DNA from: Amycolatopsis cihanbeyliensis | GTDB taxonomy: Bacteria; Actinomycetota; Actinomycetes; Mycobacteriales; Pseudonocardiaceae | Direction of reading: 5' to 3' | DNA: 64,000 nucleotides | Assembly: GCF_006715045.1 (NCBI RefSeq) | Contig: NZ_VFML01000001.1 | Coordinates: 4,556,501 to 4,620,500, forward strand | Shown here: positions 54,893 to 62,999 of the stretch, piece after piece | Layout of the letters: the number at the start of each line of letters is the position of its first letter | How positions within the stretch are numbered: the first letter of the stretch is position 1 | The notes under the pieces: model-generated | Told to the model about the DNA's origin: nothing | Databases searched by the model: none | What the model saw: the letters and a program-made list of their open reading frames with translations, nothing else | Position numbers and translations under genes: made by a program

Positions 54893-56035
54893 ATGGCGGA
54901 GGTCCACGACGGCCCGGCCGGCGACGGTCTCGCCGTGCCGTTGCGGCTGCACAACCTGCTACTGGCACTGGCGGGCAGACTGGACGACAGCGCCCTCTCC
55001 GAGGCGCGCGAGCTGGTGGCTCGCTCGCATCTGGACGAGGCCGCCGAGCTCGCGGCCGGCACGCTGATCGCGGGCCGGATCCCGACGGCCGGGTCCGAGC
55101 AGCGCGAGCTGGCCCTGGTGCTGGAGATGAGCAGGTCGGACCCGACGCTGGTGGACCAGGTGCTCGTCGACGAGGGCTACACCCCGCAGCCGCACCGGTT
55201 CACCGGTGAGAACGAGCCGGAGCGGGGCGTAGCCGAGGCGCTGGAGAAGACCCTGCGGGTGCTGCCGGACCTGCGCTCGGTGCATGCCGTCTGGCGCAAC
55301 ACCCCGGCGGGCAGCGTGCCGGGTCCGTTGCCACAGCGGGTGGTGCTGGTGGAGATCGGTCCGGAGGCGCACCCGCCCGCGGTGGCCTACCGGGTGGACG
55401 CCGCCCTGCGACGCGCGAACCTGCCCTCGGTGGTCGAGGTGACCGGGCCGTGGGCGGAGCGGTTCGGCTACCACGAGAGTGCCTACGGTTCGGCGACCGC
55501 GGTCTGGCTCGCCTCCTCCGCGAGCTCCGGTAGCCAGTCCTCCGGCGAGCAGCGGCCGAAGAAGCGCAACCGACACGTCTCCCCGGTGGCCGAGACACCG
55601 AGGGAACCCGCGCAGGCCGGCGCGCCAGCCATGACCGAACAGCCGGAGCGACCGGAGCGACCGGAGCAGCCCCCGGCGCCGAACCCGCTCGCCGTCCCGC
55701 CTGCCCGGCAGGAGGACCAGGAGGGCGTGGCCAGCACGACCGACATGAGTTCGGCCGACGTGGCCCAGCTCCGCGCCGCGCTGGCCGAGGACCCGGAGAC
55801 CGGTAAGGCGATCGCCGAGGGCAGGACGCGCACCGACGAGGTCGTCGAGCTGCCCGAGTTGGACCTGGACGACCCGCAGCTGAGCGAGCGTGATCGCGAG
55901 TTGCTCCGCGAGTTGCATGCCGAGCTCGCCGAACGGGAACGTGCCGAAGCCGCGGGGGGCAGGCCGAACAACGGTGCCAAGCGCGGTACCGAGCCACCCG
56001 CGCGTGGCTGGGCGGACGGTTTCTCCGGCGCGTGA
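54893..56035 (+). CDS. Conserved protein with Pro/Glu-rich linker, unknown function
   Basis: A 380-residue protein. Residues 1-200 form a globular part (LHNLLLALAGRLDDSALSEA; EALEKTLRVLPDLRSVHAVW; RVDAALRRANLPSVVEVTGP). Residues about 205-290 are low complexity (PERPERPEQPPAPNP). The C-terminus is charged and helical (DLDDPQLSERDRELLRELHA). It starts 43 bases after the preceding unknown gene and shares its N-terminal pattern. No known function; the linker suggests a scaffold. Confidence 0.72.
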   Translation: MAEVHDGPAGDGLAVPLRLHNLLLALAGRLDDSALSEARELVARSHLDEAAELAAGTLIAGRIPTAGSEQRELALVLEMSRSDPTLVDQVLVDEGYTPQPHRFTGENEPERGVAEALEKTLRVLPDLRSVHAVWRNTPAGSVPGPLPQRVVLVEIGPEAHPPAVAYRVDAALRRANLPSVVEVTGPWAERFGYHESAYGSATAVWLASSASSGSQSSGEQRPKKRNRHVSPVAETPREPAQAGAPAMTEQPERPERPEQPPAPNPLAVPPARQEDQEGVASTTDMSSADVAQLRAALAEDPETGKAIAEGRTRTDEVVELPELDLDDPQLSERDRELLRELHAELAERERAEAAGGRPNNGAKRGTEPPARGWADGFSGA

Positions 56036-56076
56036 CGTGACGAGCGTCTCCCACGGGGCCGGCGCCACCGCGGCGT

Positions 56077-56889
56077 ATGTTGCGAGGTGTGCGGCAACCG
56101 GATGACCTCAGTTTCGACGCGTCCCTGCTCCCCGAACCCGCGGTGACCCCGGCCGTGCCCAAGGACGCGGCCACGGTGATCCTCCTGCGGGACACTCCGG
56201 ACGGGGTGGAGGTGTTCCTGCAGCGCAGGGTCGCCGGGATGGCCTTCGCCGGTGGGATGACCGTGTTCCCCGGCGGCGGGGTGGACGAGCGGGACGCCGA
56301 TGCCTCGGTGCGCTGGGCGGGCCCGCCGCCCGCACGCTGGGCGCAATGGTTCGGCTGCGCGGAACCGATGGCGCGGGCACTGGTGTGCGCGGCGGTGCGG
56401 GAGACCTTCGAGGAGTCCGGGGTCCTGCTCGCCGGCAGCCCTACCGAAGTGGTCGCCGACACCGCTCGGTACGCGCGGGCAAGGGCCGCGCTGGTCTCCA
56501 GGGAGCTGTCCCTGGCCACCTTCCTGGCAGAGACCGGCTTCACCCTGCGCGCCGACCTGCTGCGCCCGTGGGCGAACTGGGTGACACCGGCGTCGGAGGC
56601 GCGCCGTTACGACACCCGGTTCTTCGTCGCGGCGCTGCCCGCGGGGCAGCGGGCCGACGGTGCCACCACGGAGGCGGAGAGTTCGGGCTGGTGGCGGCCC
56701 GCGGACGCGCTGACCGACGCCCGCGCGGGTCGCAGTGCCCTGATGCCGCCGACCTGGATCACACTGTCCGAGCTCGGCGAGTTCGATGCCACGGATGCGG
56801 TGCTCGCCGCGCCCCGGTCGATCGAGAAGATCATCCCGAACCTGGTCAGGGAAGGGGACAAGGTGCGAGTGGTATGGGAGCAGGCGTGA
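56077..56889 (+). CDS. NUDIX hydrolase
   Basis: A 270-residue NUDIX protein. The NUDIX box is split: GGGVDERDADASVRWAGPP, then after about 20 further residues AAVRETFEESGVLLAG. This long insert inside the box is typical of the RP2p/NUDT19-type acyl-CoA diphosphatase subgroup. TVILLRDTPDGVEVFLQRRV opens the fold. The stop overlaps the metallo-beta-lactamase start by 4 bases. Precise substrate uncertain. Confidence 0.88.
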   Translation: MLRGVRQPDDLSFDASLLPEPAVTPAVPKDAATVILLRDTPDGVEVFLQRRVAGMAFAGGMTVFPGGGVDERDADASVRWAGPPPARWAQWFGCAEPMARALVCAAVRETFEESGVLLAGSPTEVVADTARYARARAALVSRELSLATFLAETGFTLRADLLRPWANWVTPASEARRYDTRFFVAALPAGQRADGATTEAESSGWWRPADALTDARAGRSALMPPTWITLSELGEFDATDAVLAAPRSIEKIIPNLVREGDKVRVVWEQA

Positions 56890-57674
56890 GTCGAGACAGG
56901 TCGGCACAGCATCCCGCGCCCGGTGTGTTGCGCGAGGTGTCCCCGGTGGCCTCGGTGCTGCTCGAGGACAACCCATCGGTGATGACCCTGGACGGCACGA
57001 ACAGCTGGGTGCTGCGGGCGCCAGGCGCGCGTGGCTGCGTGGTGGTCGATCCCGGGTACGACGACCCGGAGCACCTGGACCGGCTCGCCGGGGTCGGCCT
57101 GGTGGAGCTGGTGGTGCTCACCCATCACCATCCCGATCACGCCGAGGGCGCCTCCCGGTTCGCGGAGCGGGTGGGCGCGCCGGTGCGCGCGTTCGACCCG
57201 GGGCTGTGCCGTGGCTCGGGCCGGCTGCGCCCCGGCGAGGAGCTGGTGGCTGGCGGGCTGCGAATCGAGGTGCTGCACACCCCGGGGCACACCAGGGACT
57301 CGGTGTCCCTGCGGCTGGAGCACGCCGGGCGCCCGCACGTGCTGACCGGTGACACGGTGCTGGGCCGCGGCACCACCGTGCTGACCGACCTCGGCGACTA
57401 CCTGGACTCGCTGGACGTACTGTGCGAGCTGCCGCCGGACACCCTCGGGCTGCCGGGACACGGACCGGAGCTGGCCGACCTCGGCGCGGTGGCCAGGGAG
57501 TACCGCGAGCACCGCAGGCAGCGGCTGGACCAGGTGCGGGCGGCCGTGCGCGAGCTCGGGCCGGACGCCACCCCGCGGCAGGTGGTGGAGGTGGTCTACG
57601 CCGACGTCGACCGCTCGCTGTGGGGCCCCGCCGAGGCCAGCGTCACCGCCCAGCTGGAGTACCTGCGCCGGTAG
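56886..57674 (+). CDS. Metallo-beta-lactamase fold hydrolase
   Basis: A 262-residue MBL-fold hydrolase (Rv3677c counterpart, LACTB2-like). The zinc motif is VVLTHHHPDHAEGA, followed by LHTPGHTRDSVSL, VLTGDTVLG and LPGHGPEL. A C-terminal helical region (REYREHRRQRLDQVRAAVRE) completes the LACTB2 type, whose members act as endoribonucleases or thioester hydrolases. GTG in a GTGA overlap with the NUDIX gene. Confidence 0.93.
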   Translation: MSRDRSAQHPAPGVLREVSPVASVLLEDNPSVMTLDGTNSWVLRAPGARGCVVVDPGYDDPEHLDRLAGVGLVELVVLTHHHPDHAEGASRFAERVGAPVRAFDPGLCRGSGRLRPGEELVAGGLRIEVLHTPGHTRDSVSLRLEHAGRPHVLTGDTVLGRGTTVLTDLGDYLDSLDVLCELPPDTLGLPGHGPELADLGAVAREYREHRRQRLDQVRAAVRELGPDATPRQVVEVVYADVDRSLWGPAEASVTAQLEYLRR

Positions 57675-57698
57675 GGATCCATTCCCGAACGAACCACG

Positions 57699-58958
57699 CT
57701 AGGTCGCGGCCACCCGGACCGGCTCGGGGGCGTCCCGCGTGCCGGACCGCACGGTCCCGCGCAGCAGCCAGACCACCCCGGCCAGCAGCACCGCGGCCGC
57801 GGCCGCGGTGAGGAACGCGGTGGGCGGTCCGCCGTGCTCGACCAGGTAGCCGCTGACCGACTGGCCCGCGGCCAGACCGAGGGTGGCGGCGGTGAGCACC
57901 CAGCCGAACGCCTCCGCGGCGGTTCCCCTCGGGGCGACCACCTCGATCACCGCGGAGTGCGTCGTCGACTGCGGGGTGATCAGTGCCCCCGCGGCCAGCA
58001 TCGCCAGCGCCAGCCCCCACAGCGTGCCCGGTAGCGCCAGCAGGGCCACCAGCGCACCGAACCCGCCGAGCAGCACCGGCAGCCGCACCGGCATGGTGCG
58101 CGGCCAGGGGCGCAGGCTGTAGGCGACCCCGAAACCGACCGAGCTGATCGACCAGGCCGAGAGCAACAGCCCGCCGACCGCGGCGTGCCCGGCCTGGGTC
58201 GCCGCTGCCGGTACGGCGACCTCCACGAACCCGAGCACCACCCCGAAGCCGAACACGGCGATCGCCAGGGTGCGCATCCCCGGGCTGGCCAGCGCGCCGA
58301 GCAAGGTGCCGCCGGCCCGCTCGGCCGGGCCCCAGGCCCGCACGGCCGGGCTGAACGCGAAGCAGGTGGCTCCGGCGACCATGCAGGCGGCGCCGAGCGC
58401 CATTCCGGTGCCCGGCCACGGGGCGGCGATCAGCAGCCCGGCGATACCCGGCCCGAGGATGAAGAACATCTCCATGCTGATCGCCTCGTAGGAGAAGGCG
58501 GCATTGCGGGTCGGGCCGGGCGGCAGCAGCCTGCTCCACAGCGCCCGGGAGGCGGAACCGGTCATCGGTTCGGTCAGACCGATGCAGGCCGCGAGGGTGA
58601 TCAGCATCGGGGTCGGCGCCCGGGCCTCGATCGCGACGATCAACGCGGTCATCGCGGTGAGAAACAATCCGATCACGATCAGCAACGGCCGGGTTGGGCC
58701 GAACCGGTCCATCAGCCTGCCCTGGATGACCGCACCCACCGCGACCCCGATCAGGGCGCTTGCGGATACCAGCCCGGCGATCGCGAACGAGCCGGTTGTG
58801 CGTTGCACGTAGAGCAATGCGGAGATCCCGATCATCGCGATGGGCAGCCTGGCCAGCACGGACGCCGCCGCCGGCCCACGCGCTCCGGGCGTGGTCAGTG
58901 CGGCGCGGTAGTCGGCGAGGGACGCGCGGCCTTCCGCGGAGTCAGCAGGCTGGGACAC
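57699..58958 (-). CDS. MFS transporter
   Basis: A 419-residue major facilitator with about twelve helices. The loop 2-3 motif reads GAVIQGRLMDRFGPTRPLL, and FSYEAISMEMFFILGPGIAG marks helix 5. It resembles the MFS protein at 32.3 kb in overall pattern. GTG 58958 follows directly on a nested palindrome that may be its operator. Substrate unknown; drug efflux is a common role. Confidence 0.88.
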   Translation of the reverse strand: MSQPADSAEGRASLADYRAALTTPGARGPAAASVLARLPIAMIGISALLYVQRTTGSFAIAGLVSASALIGVAVGAVIQGRLMDRFGPTRPLLIVIGLFLTAMTALIVAIEARAPTPMLITLAACIGLTEPMTGSASRALWSRLLPPGPTRNAAFSYEAISMEMFFILGPGIAGLLIAAPWPGTGMALGAACMVAGATCFAFSPAVRAWGPAERAGGTLLGALASPGMRTLAIAVFGFGVVLGFVEVAVPAAATQAGHAAVGGLLLSAWSISSVGFGVAYSLRPWPRTMPVRLPVLLGGFGALVALLALPGTLWGLALAMLAAGALITPQSTTHSAVIEVVAPRGTAAEAFGWVLTAATLGLAAGQSVSGYLVEHGGPPTAFLTAAAAAVLLAGVVWLLRGTVRSGTRDAPEPVRVAAT

Positions 58959-58962
58959 GTGT

Positions 58963-59000
58963 ATCAGTGTGCCGAAAAATGGTACGGGGGTACCACTGAT
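58963..59000. promoter_or_regulatory. Nested palindrome before MFS gene
   Basis: ATCAGTG (58963-58969) pairs with CACTGAT (58994-59000); inside it GGTAC (58981-58985) pairs with GTACC (58990-58994). It ends 4 bases before the MFS start codon, a position fit for a repressor site. The rest of the gene-free stretch to 59242 shows nothing I can name. Confidence 0.45.
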
Positions 59001-59242
59001 TTTCCGGTGTGTTGGCTCACCCGGCGGAGGTTTCGGTCTCGGTTGGATAACGGAGTCCGGCTTTTCGCGAGATTCGCGCAACGAATCGATCGAGAAGGCG
59101 TCCTTGAGAGTGAACGGCCTTGAGTTGGTGGGTAGGGGTCGTGCGATGGTTGACCAACTGAACGAGTTTCCCTCCGGAATCAGGTCGGGGCCTACACCGG
59201 AGGGCGGGGAGCGCGGGCTGTCGGGGGATGGTCCGCGCACGG

Positions 59243-59286
59243 CAAGAGGCCGGTGCGCCACGTCGGGGGTGGCGCCCGGCCTCTTG
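59243..59286 (-). terminator. Terminator downstream of crp
   Basis: CAAGAGGCCGG-T-GCGCCA (59243-59260) pairs with TGGCGC-C-CCGGCCTCTTG (59270-59286) with one mismatch. It lies 58 bases past the crp stop on its strand. Confidence 0.75.
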
Positions 59287-59344
59287 TCATGTCACGGGTC
59301 GATGCGCGGTCCCAGCTCGGCTGGGACCGGTTCGGCGGGGTTGG

Positions 59345-60019
59345 TCAGCGAGCCCGCCGTGCCAGCCGCTCCGGGTCCAGGATCAGCACGCTCTTGCCCT
59401 CGAGGCGCAGCCAACCGCGGTGCGCGAAGTCGGCCAGCGCCTTGTTCACCGTCTCCCGGGACGCGCCGACGAACTGGGCGATCTCCTCCTGGGTCAGGTC
59501 GTGGGTGACCCGCAGTAGCCCGGCCTCCTGGCTGCCGAAACGCTGCGCAAGCTGCAGCAGCGCCCGCGCCACCCGGCCGGGGACGTCGGTGAAGATCAAC
59601 TCGGCGACCATGTTGTTGGTGCGGCGCAGCCTGCGGGCGACCACTCGCAGCAGCTGCTCGGCGATCTCCGGCCGGGTCGAGATCCACTGGCGCAGTGCGG
59701 CCCGGTCCATGGTGACCGAGCGCACCTCGGTCACCGTGGTGGCGCTCGAGGTCCGCGGACCCGGGTCGAAGATGGACAGCTCACCGAACATGTCCGAGGG
59801 GCCGAAGATCCCGAGCAGGTTCTCCCTGCCGTCCGGGGACTTGCGGCCGATCTTCACCTTGCCGGACTGGATGATGTACAGCTTGTCACCAGGCTCGCCC
59901 TCGTTGAAGATCACGTGGCCCCGCGGGAACTCCACACTCTCCAAGGTTTGGGCGAGCGCCTCGGCCGCCGCGGGTTCCACGCCCTGGAAGATGCCCGCGC
60001 GGGCCAGGGTTTCGTCCAC
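59345..60019 (-). CDS. crp: Crp/GlxR-type cAMP-dependent regulator
   Basis: A 224-residue Crp-family global regulator, the same length as the mycobacterial Crp (Rv3676). The cyclic-nucleotide domain has [20 protein letters not shown] and [20 protein letters not shown], where the arginine binds the cAMP phosphate. The helix-turn-helix is [20 protein letters not shown]. Start set at GTG 60019 because AGGAGG stands 6 bases upstream and gives the family length; longer frames to 60082 are rejected. Confidence 0.96.
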   Translation of the reverse strand: MDETLARAGIFQGVEPAAAEALAQTLESVEFPRGHVIFNEGEPGDKLYIIQSGKVKIGRKSPDGRENLLGIFGPSDMFGELSIFDPGPRTSSATTVTEVRSVTMDRAALRQWISTRPEIAEQLLRVVARRLRRTNNMVAELIFTDVPGRVARALLQLAQRFGSQEAGLLRVTHDLTQEEIAQFVGASRETVNKALADFAHRGWLRLEGKSVLILDPERLARRAR

Positions 60020-60239
60020 CTCGTGCCTCCTCATCGTGTGGCGAGCCGTGATCCTCGGGCAGAGGAGCGTGTCGCCTGCCACTCACATGCAGTCTAGGGC
60101 GTGCCGTGGACATCGGTCCGTGGCTCGCCGCCGGAGCGACAAACCCGCCCGAGCGGGTGAGTACGGCTCCGGCGTGCGATCGTCCGGACACCGTCCGTGT
60201 GGCGGCGGCTACCGAAACGATCACGCCCAACGAGGGAGC

Positions 60240-60491
60240 CTAACTGCGGGCACGACGAGGGCGCAGCTTGGCCGTCCTTCCGCCGAGCCTGCGTAGCCGG
60301 AACAGCTCCAGCGCCCGGCCGATGCCGTGCCCGTACAGTGCCCTGACCTCGTTCGGCTGCGCCTGTTCCAGGAACTCTTCGACGTCTTCCTCGCGTACCG
60401 TCACGTTGCGCAGCCGGTTTTCCACCCGTTCCATGGCCAGCGCGAAGAACATGACCACGAGGGGAACCGCGATGACGAACCAGACAGTCAT
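60240..60491 (-). CDS. Small membrane-anchored protein
   Basis: An 83-residue protein with one N-terminal membrane helix (VWFVIAVPLVVMFFALAM) and a charged cytoplasmic tail (ERVENRLRNVTVREEDVEEF; RLGGRTAKLRPRRARS). Conserved position between crp and nth; no known domain. The longer open frame upstream to 60899 is antisense to nth and is rejected. Confidence 0.72.
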   Translation of the reverse strand: MTVWFVIAVPLVVMFFALAMERVENRLRNVTVREEDVEEFLEQAQPNEVRALYGHGIGRALELFRLRRLGGRTAKLRPRRARS

Positions 60492-60645
60492 GGACTCCAG
60501 AGTCTCCAGATCCTCGCTGATGGCGGCTCGGTCTGTGCGCCAGGTGTGTGTTGTGGTGTGTCGGCCGGCCAGTTCCCTCGGGAAGGCACCTTCTCGGGCG
60601 GTGGGCGCTACCTCGAAGGTCGGATGGCGCCCGTAGGCTATCGGG

Positions 60646-61425
60646 GTGTCATCCGTCGCTCGAAGTGCCCCCCGAAAGGGTGGCGCCAGTAGTCGCTCTT
60701 TCGAGGGAGAGAGCCGGCTTGCGTTAGTGAGACGTGCCAGGCGTATGAAACGTTGCCTCGACGAGGCATATCCGGACGCGCATTGCGAGCTGGATTTCGG
60801 TACGCCGCTGGAACTGATCGTGGCCGTGGTGCTGTCCGCGCAGACCACGGACGTGCGGGTCAACGAGGTGACCCCCGCCCTGTTCGCCAGGTACCGCACC
60901 GCCGCCGACTACGCCGGGGCCGACCCGACCGAGTTGGAGGAACTACTGCGCCCGACCGGGTTCTTCCGGGCCAAGGCCAGGTCGTTGCTGCGGCTGGGCG
61001 CGGAGCTGGTCGAGCGGTTCGACGGCGAGGTGCCGCGCACCATCGAGGAACTGGTCACCCTGCCCGGGGTCGGCCGCAAGACCGCGAACGTGGTGCTCGG
61101 CAACGCCTTCGACGTGCCGGGGATCACAGTGGATACCCACTTCGGCCGGCTGGTCCGGCGCTGGGGCTGGACCGCGGAGGAGGACCCGGTCAAGGTCGAG
61201 CACGCGGTCGGTGAGCTGATCCCGCGCAAGGAGTGGACGATGCTCTCGCACCGGGTGATCTTCCACGGCCGCCGGGTCTGCCACGCCCGCAAGCCCGCCT
61301 GCGGTGCCTGCCCGCTGGCCAGGGACTGCCCGGCCTTCGGCGCGGGGCCGACCGAGTTCGCCGAGGCGGCCAAGTTGGTGAAGGGACCGGAACGCGAGCA
61401 CCTGCTGGCGATGGTGCAGCGGTGA
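60646..61425 (+). CDS. nth: Endonuclease III
   Basis: A 259-residue DNA glycosylase/AP lyase removing oxidised pyrimidines. The helix-hairpin-helix with catalytic lysine nearby reads [17 protein letters not shown], the catalytic Asp is in [15 protein letters not shown], and the [4Fe-4S] ligands are [20 protein letters not shown] 60646 lies 7 bases after TAGGCT, so it may be a leaderless transcript; the N-terminal 25 residues are extra to the family core. Rv3674c counterpart. Confidence 0.95.
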   Translation: MSSVARSAPRKGGASSRSFEGESRLALVRRARRMKRCLDEAYPDAHCELDFGTPLELIVAVVLSAQTTDVRVNEVTPALFARYRTAADYAGADPTELEELLRPTGFFRAKARSLLRLGAELVERFDGEVPRTIEELVTLPGVGRKTANVVLGNAFDVPGITVDTHFGRLVRRWGWTAEEDPVKVEHAVGELIPRKEWTMLSHRVIFHGRRVCHARKPACGACPLARDCPAFGAGPTEFAEAAKLVKGPEREHLLAMVQR

Positions 61426-61563
61426 CCGGGCGTCCGAGAACCGCTGGGACCTGTGGTGGCGAGCGGAGGAACGCGCCCACCCTTCTCCCACCACCACCCG
61501 AACGGAGGCGCTCCCGCCGCAGTGCTCAGCGGCGAGGAGCCCACGAGCGGGGAGGCGGGGCGC

Positions 61564-62289
61564 ATGACCCGCGGACGTGACGGCCGCGACCGGAGTCCGA
61601 GCCCCGCCGAGCCGACCGTGTCGCCCGCTTCCCGGCAAGCACTGACCTCCCGGACGTCCGGCACCAGGGCCACGGTCCTCAGATGGGGGCTCCTCGCCGC
61701 GGTACTTGCGCTGGCGGTGGTGGTCGCGGTGCTGCCGCGCGGCGAGGAGGAGGCTCCCTCTCGGCAACATCCCCAGCCCGTGGCGGCCGACCTGACCCAG
61801 GCCAGGGCGCGGGCGGCTTTGCCGCCCTGCCCCGGTGGTGGGCGCGGCGAGGTCGACCGGCTGGCCGGGGTGTCGGCCATCTGCCTCGCCGACGGCTCCC
61901 CGGTCGATCTCGGCGCCGCCCTCGCCGGCCGGACCACCCTGGTGAACGTCTGGGCCACCTGGTGCGCGCCCTGCCGGGCCGAGCTACCCGTGCTGGCCGC
62001 CTATGCCGAGCAGCCCGGCTCGGTGCCGGTGCTGGGCGTGCAGGTGGCCAGCGGCCAGGCGGACGGCCTCGACCTGCTCGCCGAGCTGGACGTGCGGCTG
62101 CCGAGCGTGCACGACGGCGAGGACATGACCGCCGGGCCGGTGCGCTCGGCGCTGCGCGTCCCGCGGGCCCTGCCGGCCTCGTACCTGGTCACCGCGGAGG
62201 GCGCGGTGCGGTTCGTCACCGACCCGCGGCTGTTCGACGACGTCGCCGCGGTGCGCTCGGCGGTCGAGTCCTACGGCGGTGCCACGTGA
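61564..62289 (+). CDS. TlpA-like membrane-anchored thioredoxin
   Basis: A 241-residue redox protein. A single membrane helix (WGLLAAVLALAVVVAVLP) places the thioredoxin domain outside. The active site is VNVWATWCAPCRAELPVL. An extra cysteine pair (ALPPCPGG ... SAICLADG) precedes it. Corresponds to Rv3673c, a likely extracytoplasmic thiol reductase. GGGGAGGCGGGG precedes the ATG. Its stop overlaps the next gene by 4 bases. Confidence 0.93.
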   Translation: MTRGRDGRDRSPSPAEPTVSPASRQALTSRTSGTRATVLRWGLLAAVLALAVVVAVLPRGEEEAPSRQHPQPVAADLTQARARAALPPCPGGGRGEVDRLAGVSAICLADGSPVDLGAALAGRTTLVNVWATWCAPCRAELPVLAAYAEQPGSVPVLGVQVASGQADGLDLLAELDVRLPSVHDGEDMTAGPVRSALRVPRALPASYLVTAEGAVRFVTDPRLFDDVAAVRSAVESYGGAT

Positions 62290-62990
62290 CCGGTGCGCTG
62301 GTGCGACCCGGTTCGGTACCCGGCTGGCTGCGCCCGCTGGTGGAGGTCAGCGGCGAGCTGGACACGCAGACCTTCACCGCCTTCCGCCCACCGCGCGGTA
62401 CGGCCAGCCGCCCCGCCTCGGTGCTGGTGCTGTTCGGCGAGCAGGGCGGCGAGCCGGATGTGCTGCTGCTGCGCAGGGCCGACACCCTCGGATCGCATGC
62501 CGGCCAGGTTGCCTTCCCCGGGGGCGGGGCCGAGGACGGCGACGGCGGGCCGGTGGCCACCGCGCTGCGCGAGGCCGAGGAGGAGACCGGTGTCGAGCCC
62601 TCCGGGGTGCGGCCGGTCGCCCTGCTGCCGGAGTTGTACGTTCCGGTTTCCGGGTTCGCCGTCACCCCGGTGCTGGCGAGCTGGGACACCCCGTCCCCGG
62701 TGCGGGCGGTGGATCCGGGGGAGACCGCCGCGGTGGCGCGGGTGCCGATCGCCGAACTGGTCGCCCCGGCGAACCGTTTCCAGGTACACAAGCCCGGTTC
62801 GGGGTGGCGCGGTCCCGCCTTCGAGGTCAACGGCCTGTTCGTCTGGGGCTTCACCGCGGGCCTGCTCTCCGTGCTGCTCACCCTGGGCGGGTGGGAACGC
62901 GACTGGGATCGCTCGGACGTGCGGGACGTTGACGTAGCGTTGGCCGAGCACGAGGCCCGTACCGGGGCCGGTCGGGACAACAGTGGGTAG
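62286..62990 (+). CDS. CoA-type NUDIX hydrolase
   Basis: A 234-residue NUDIX protein of the CoA pyrophosphatase group, position of Rv3672c. The CoA motif and box are contiguous: LRRADTLGSHAGQVAFPGGG, then ALREAEEETGV. The terminal LGGWERDWDRSDVRDVDVAL is usual. GTG start in a GTGA overlap with the thioredoxin gene. It likely hydrolyses CoA or related diphosphates. Confidence 0.93.
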   Translation: MTGALVRPGSVPGWLRPLVEVSGELDTQTFTAFRPPRGTASRPASVLVLFGEQGGEPDVLLLRRADTLGSHAGQVAFPGGGAEDGDGGPVATALREAEEETGVEPSGVRPVALLPELYVPVSGFAVTPVLASWDTPSPVRAVDPGETAAVARVPIAELVAPANRFQVHKPGSGWRGPAFEVNGLFVWGFTAGLLSVLLTLGGWERDWDRSDVRDVDVALAEHEARTGAGRDNSG

Positions 62991-62999
62991 GGAGCGGGC

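Noticed and set aside
58185..59123. 312-codon frame opposite the second MFS gene
   Set aside because: Antisense shadow with Gly/Arg/Asp-rich composition; the MFS protein is clear on the other strand.
60020..60239. Gene between the small membrane protein and crp
   Set aside because: Only short shadow frames occur; the segment is most likely the crp promoter region and the end of the small gene's spacer.
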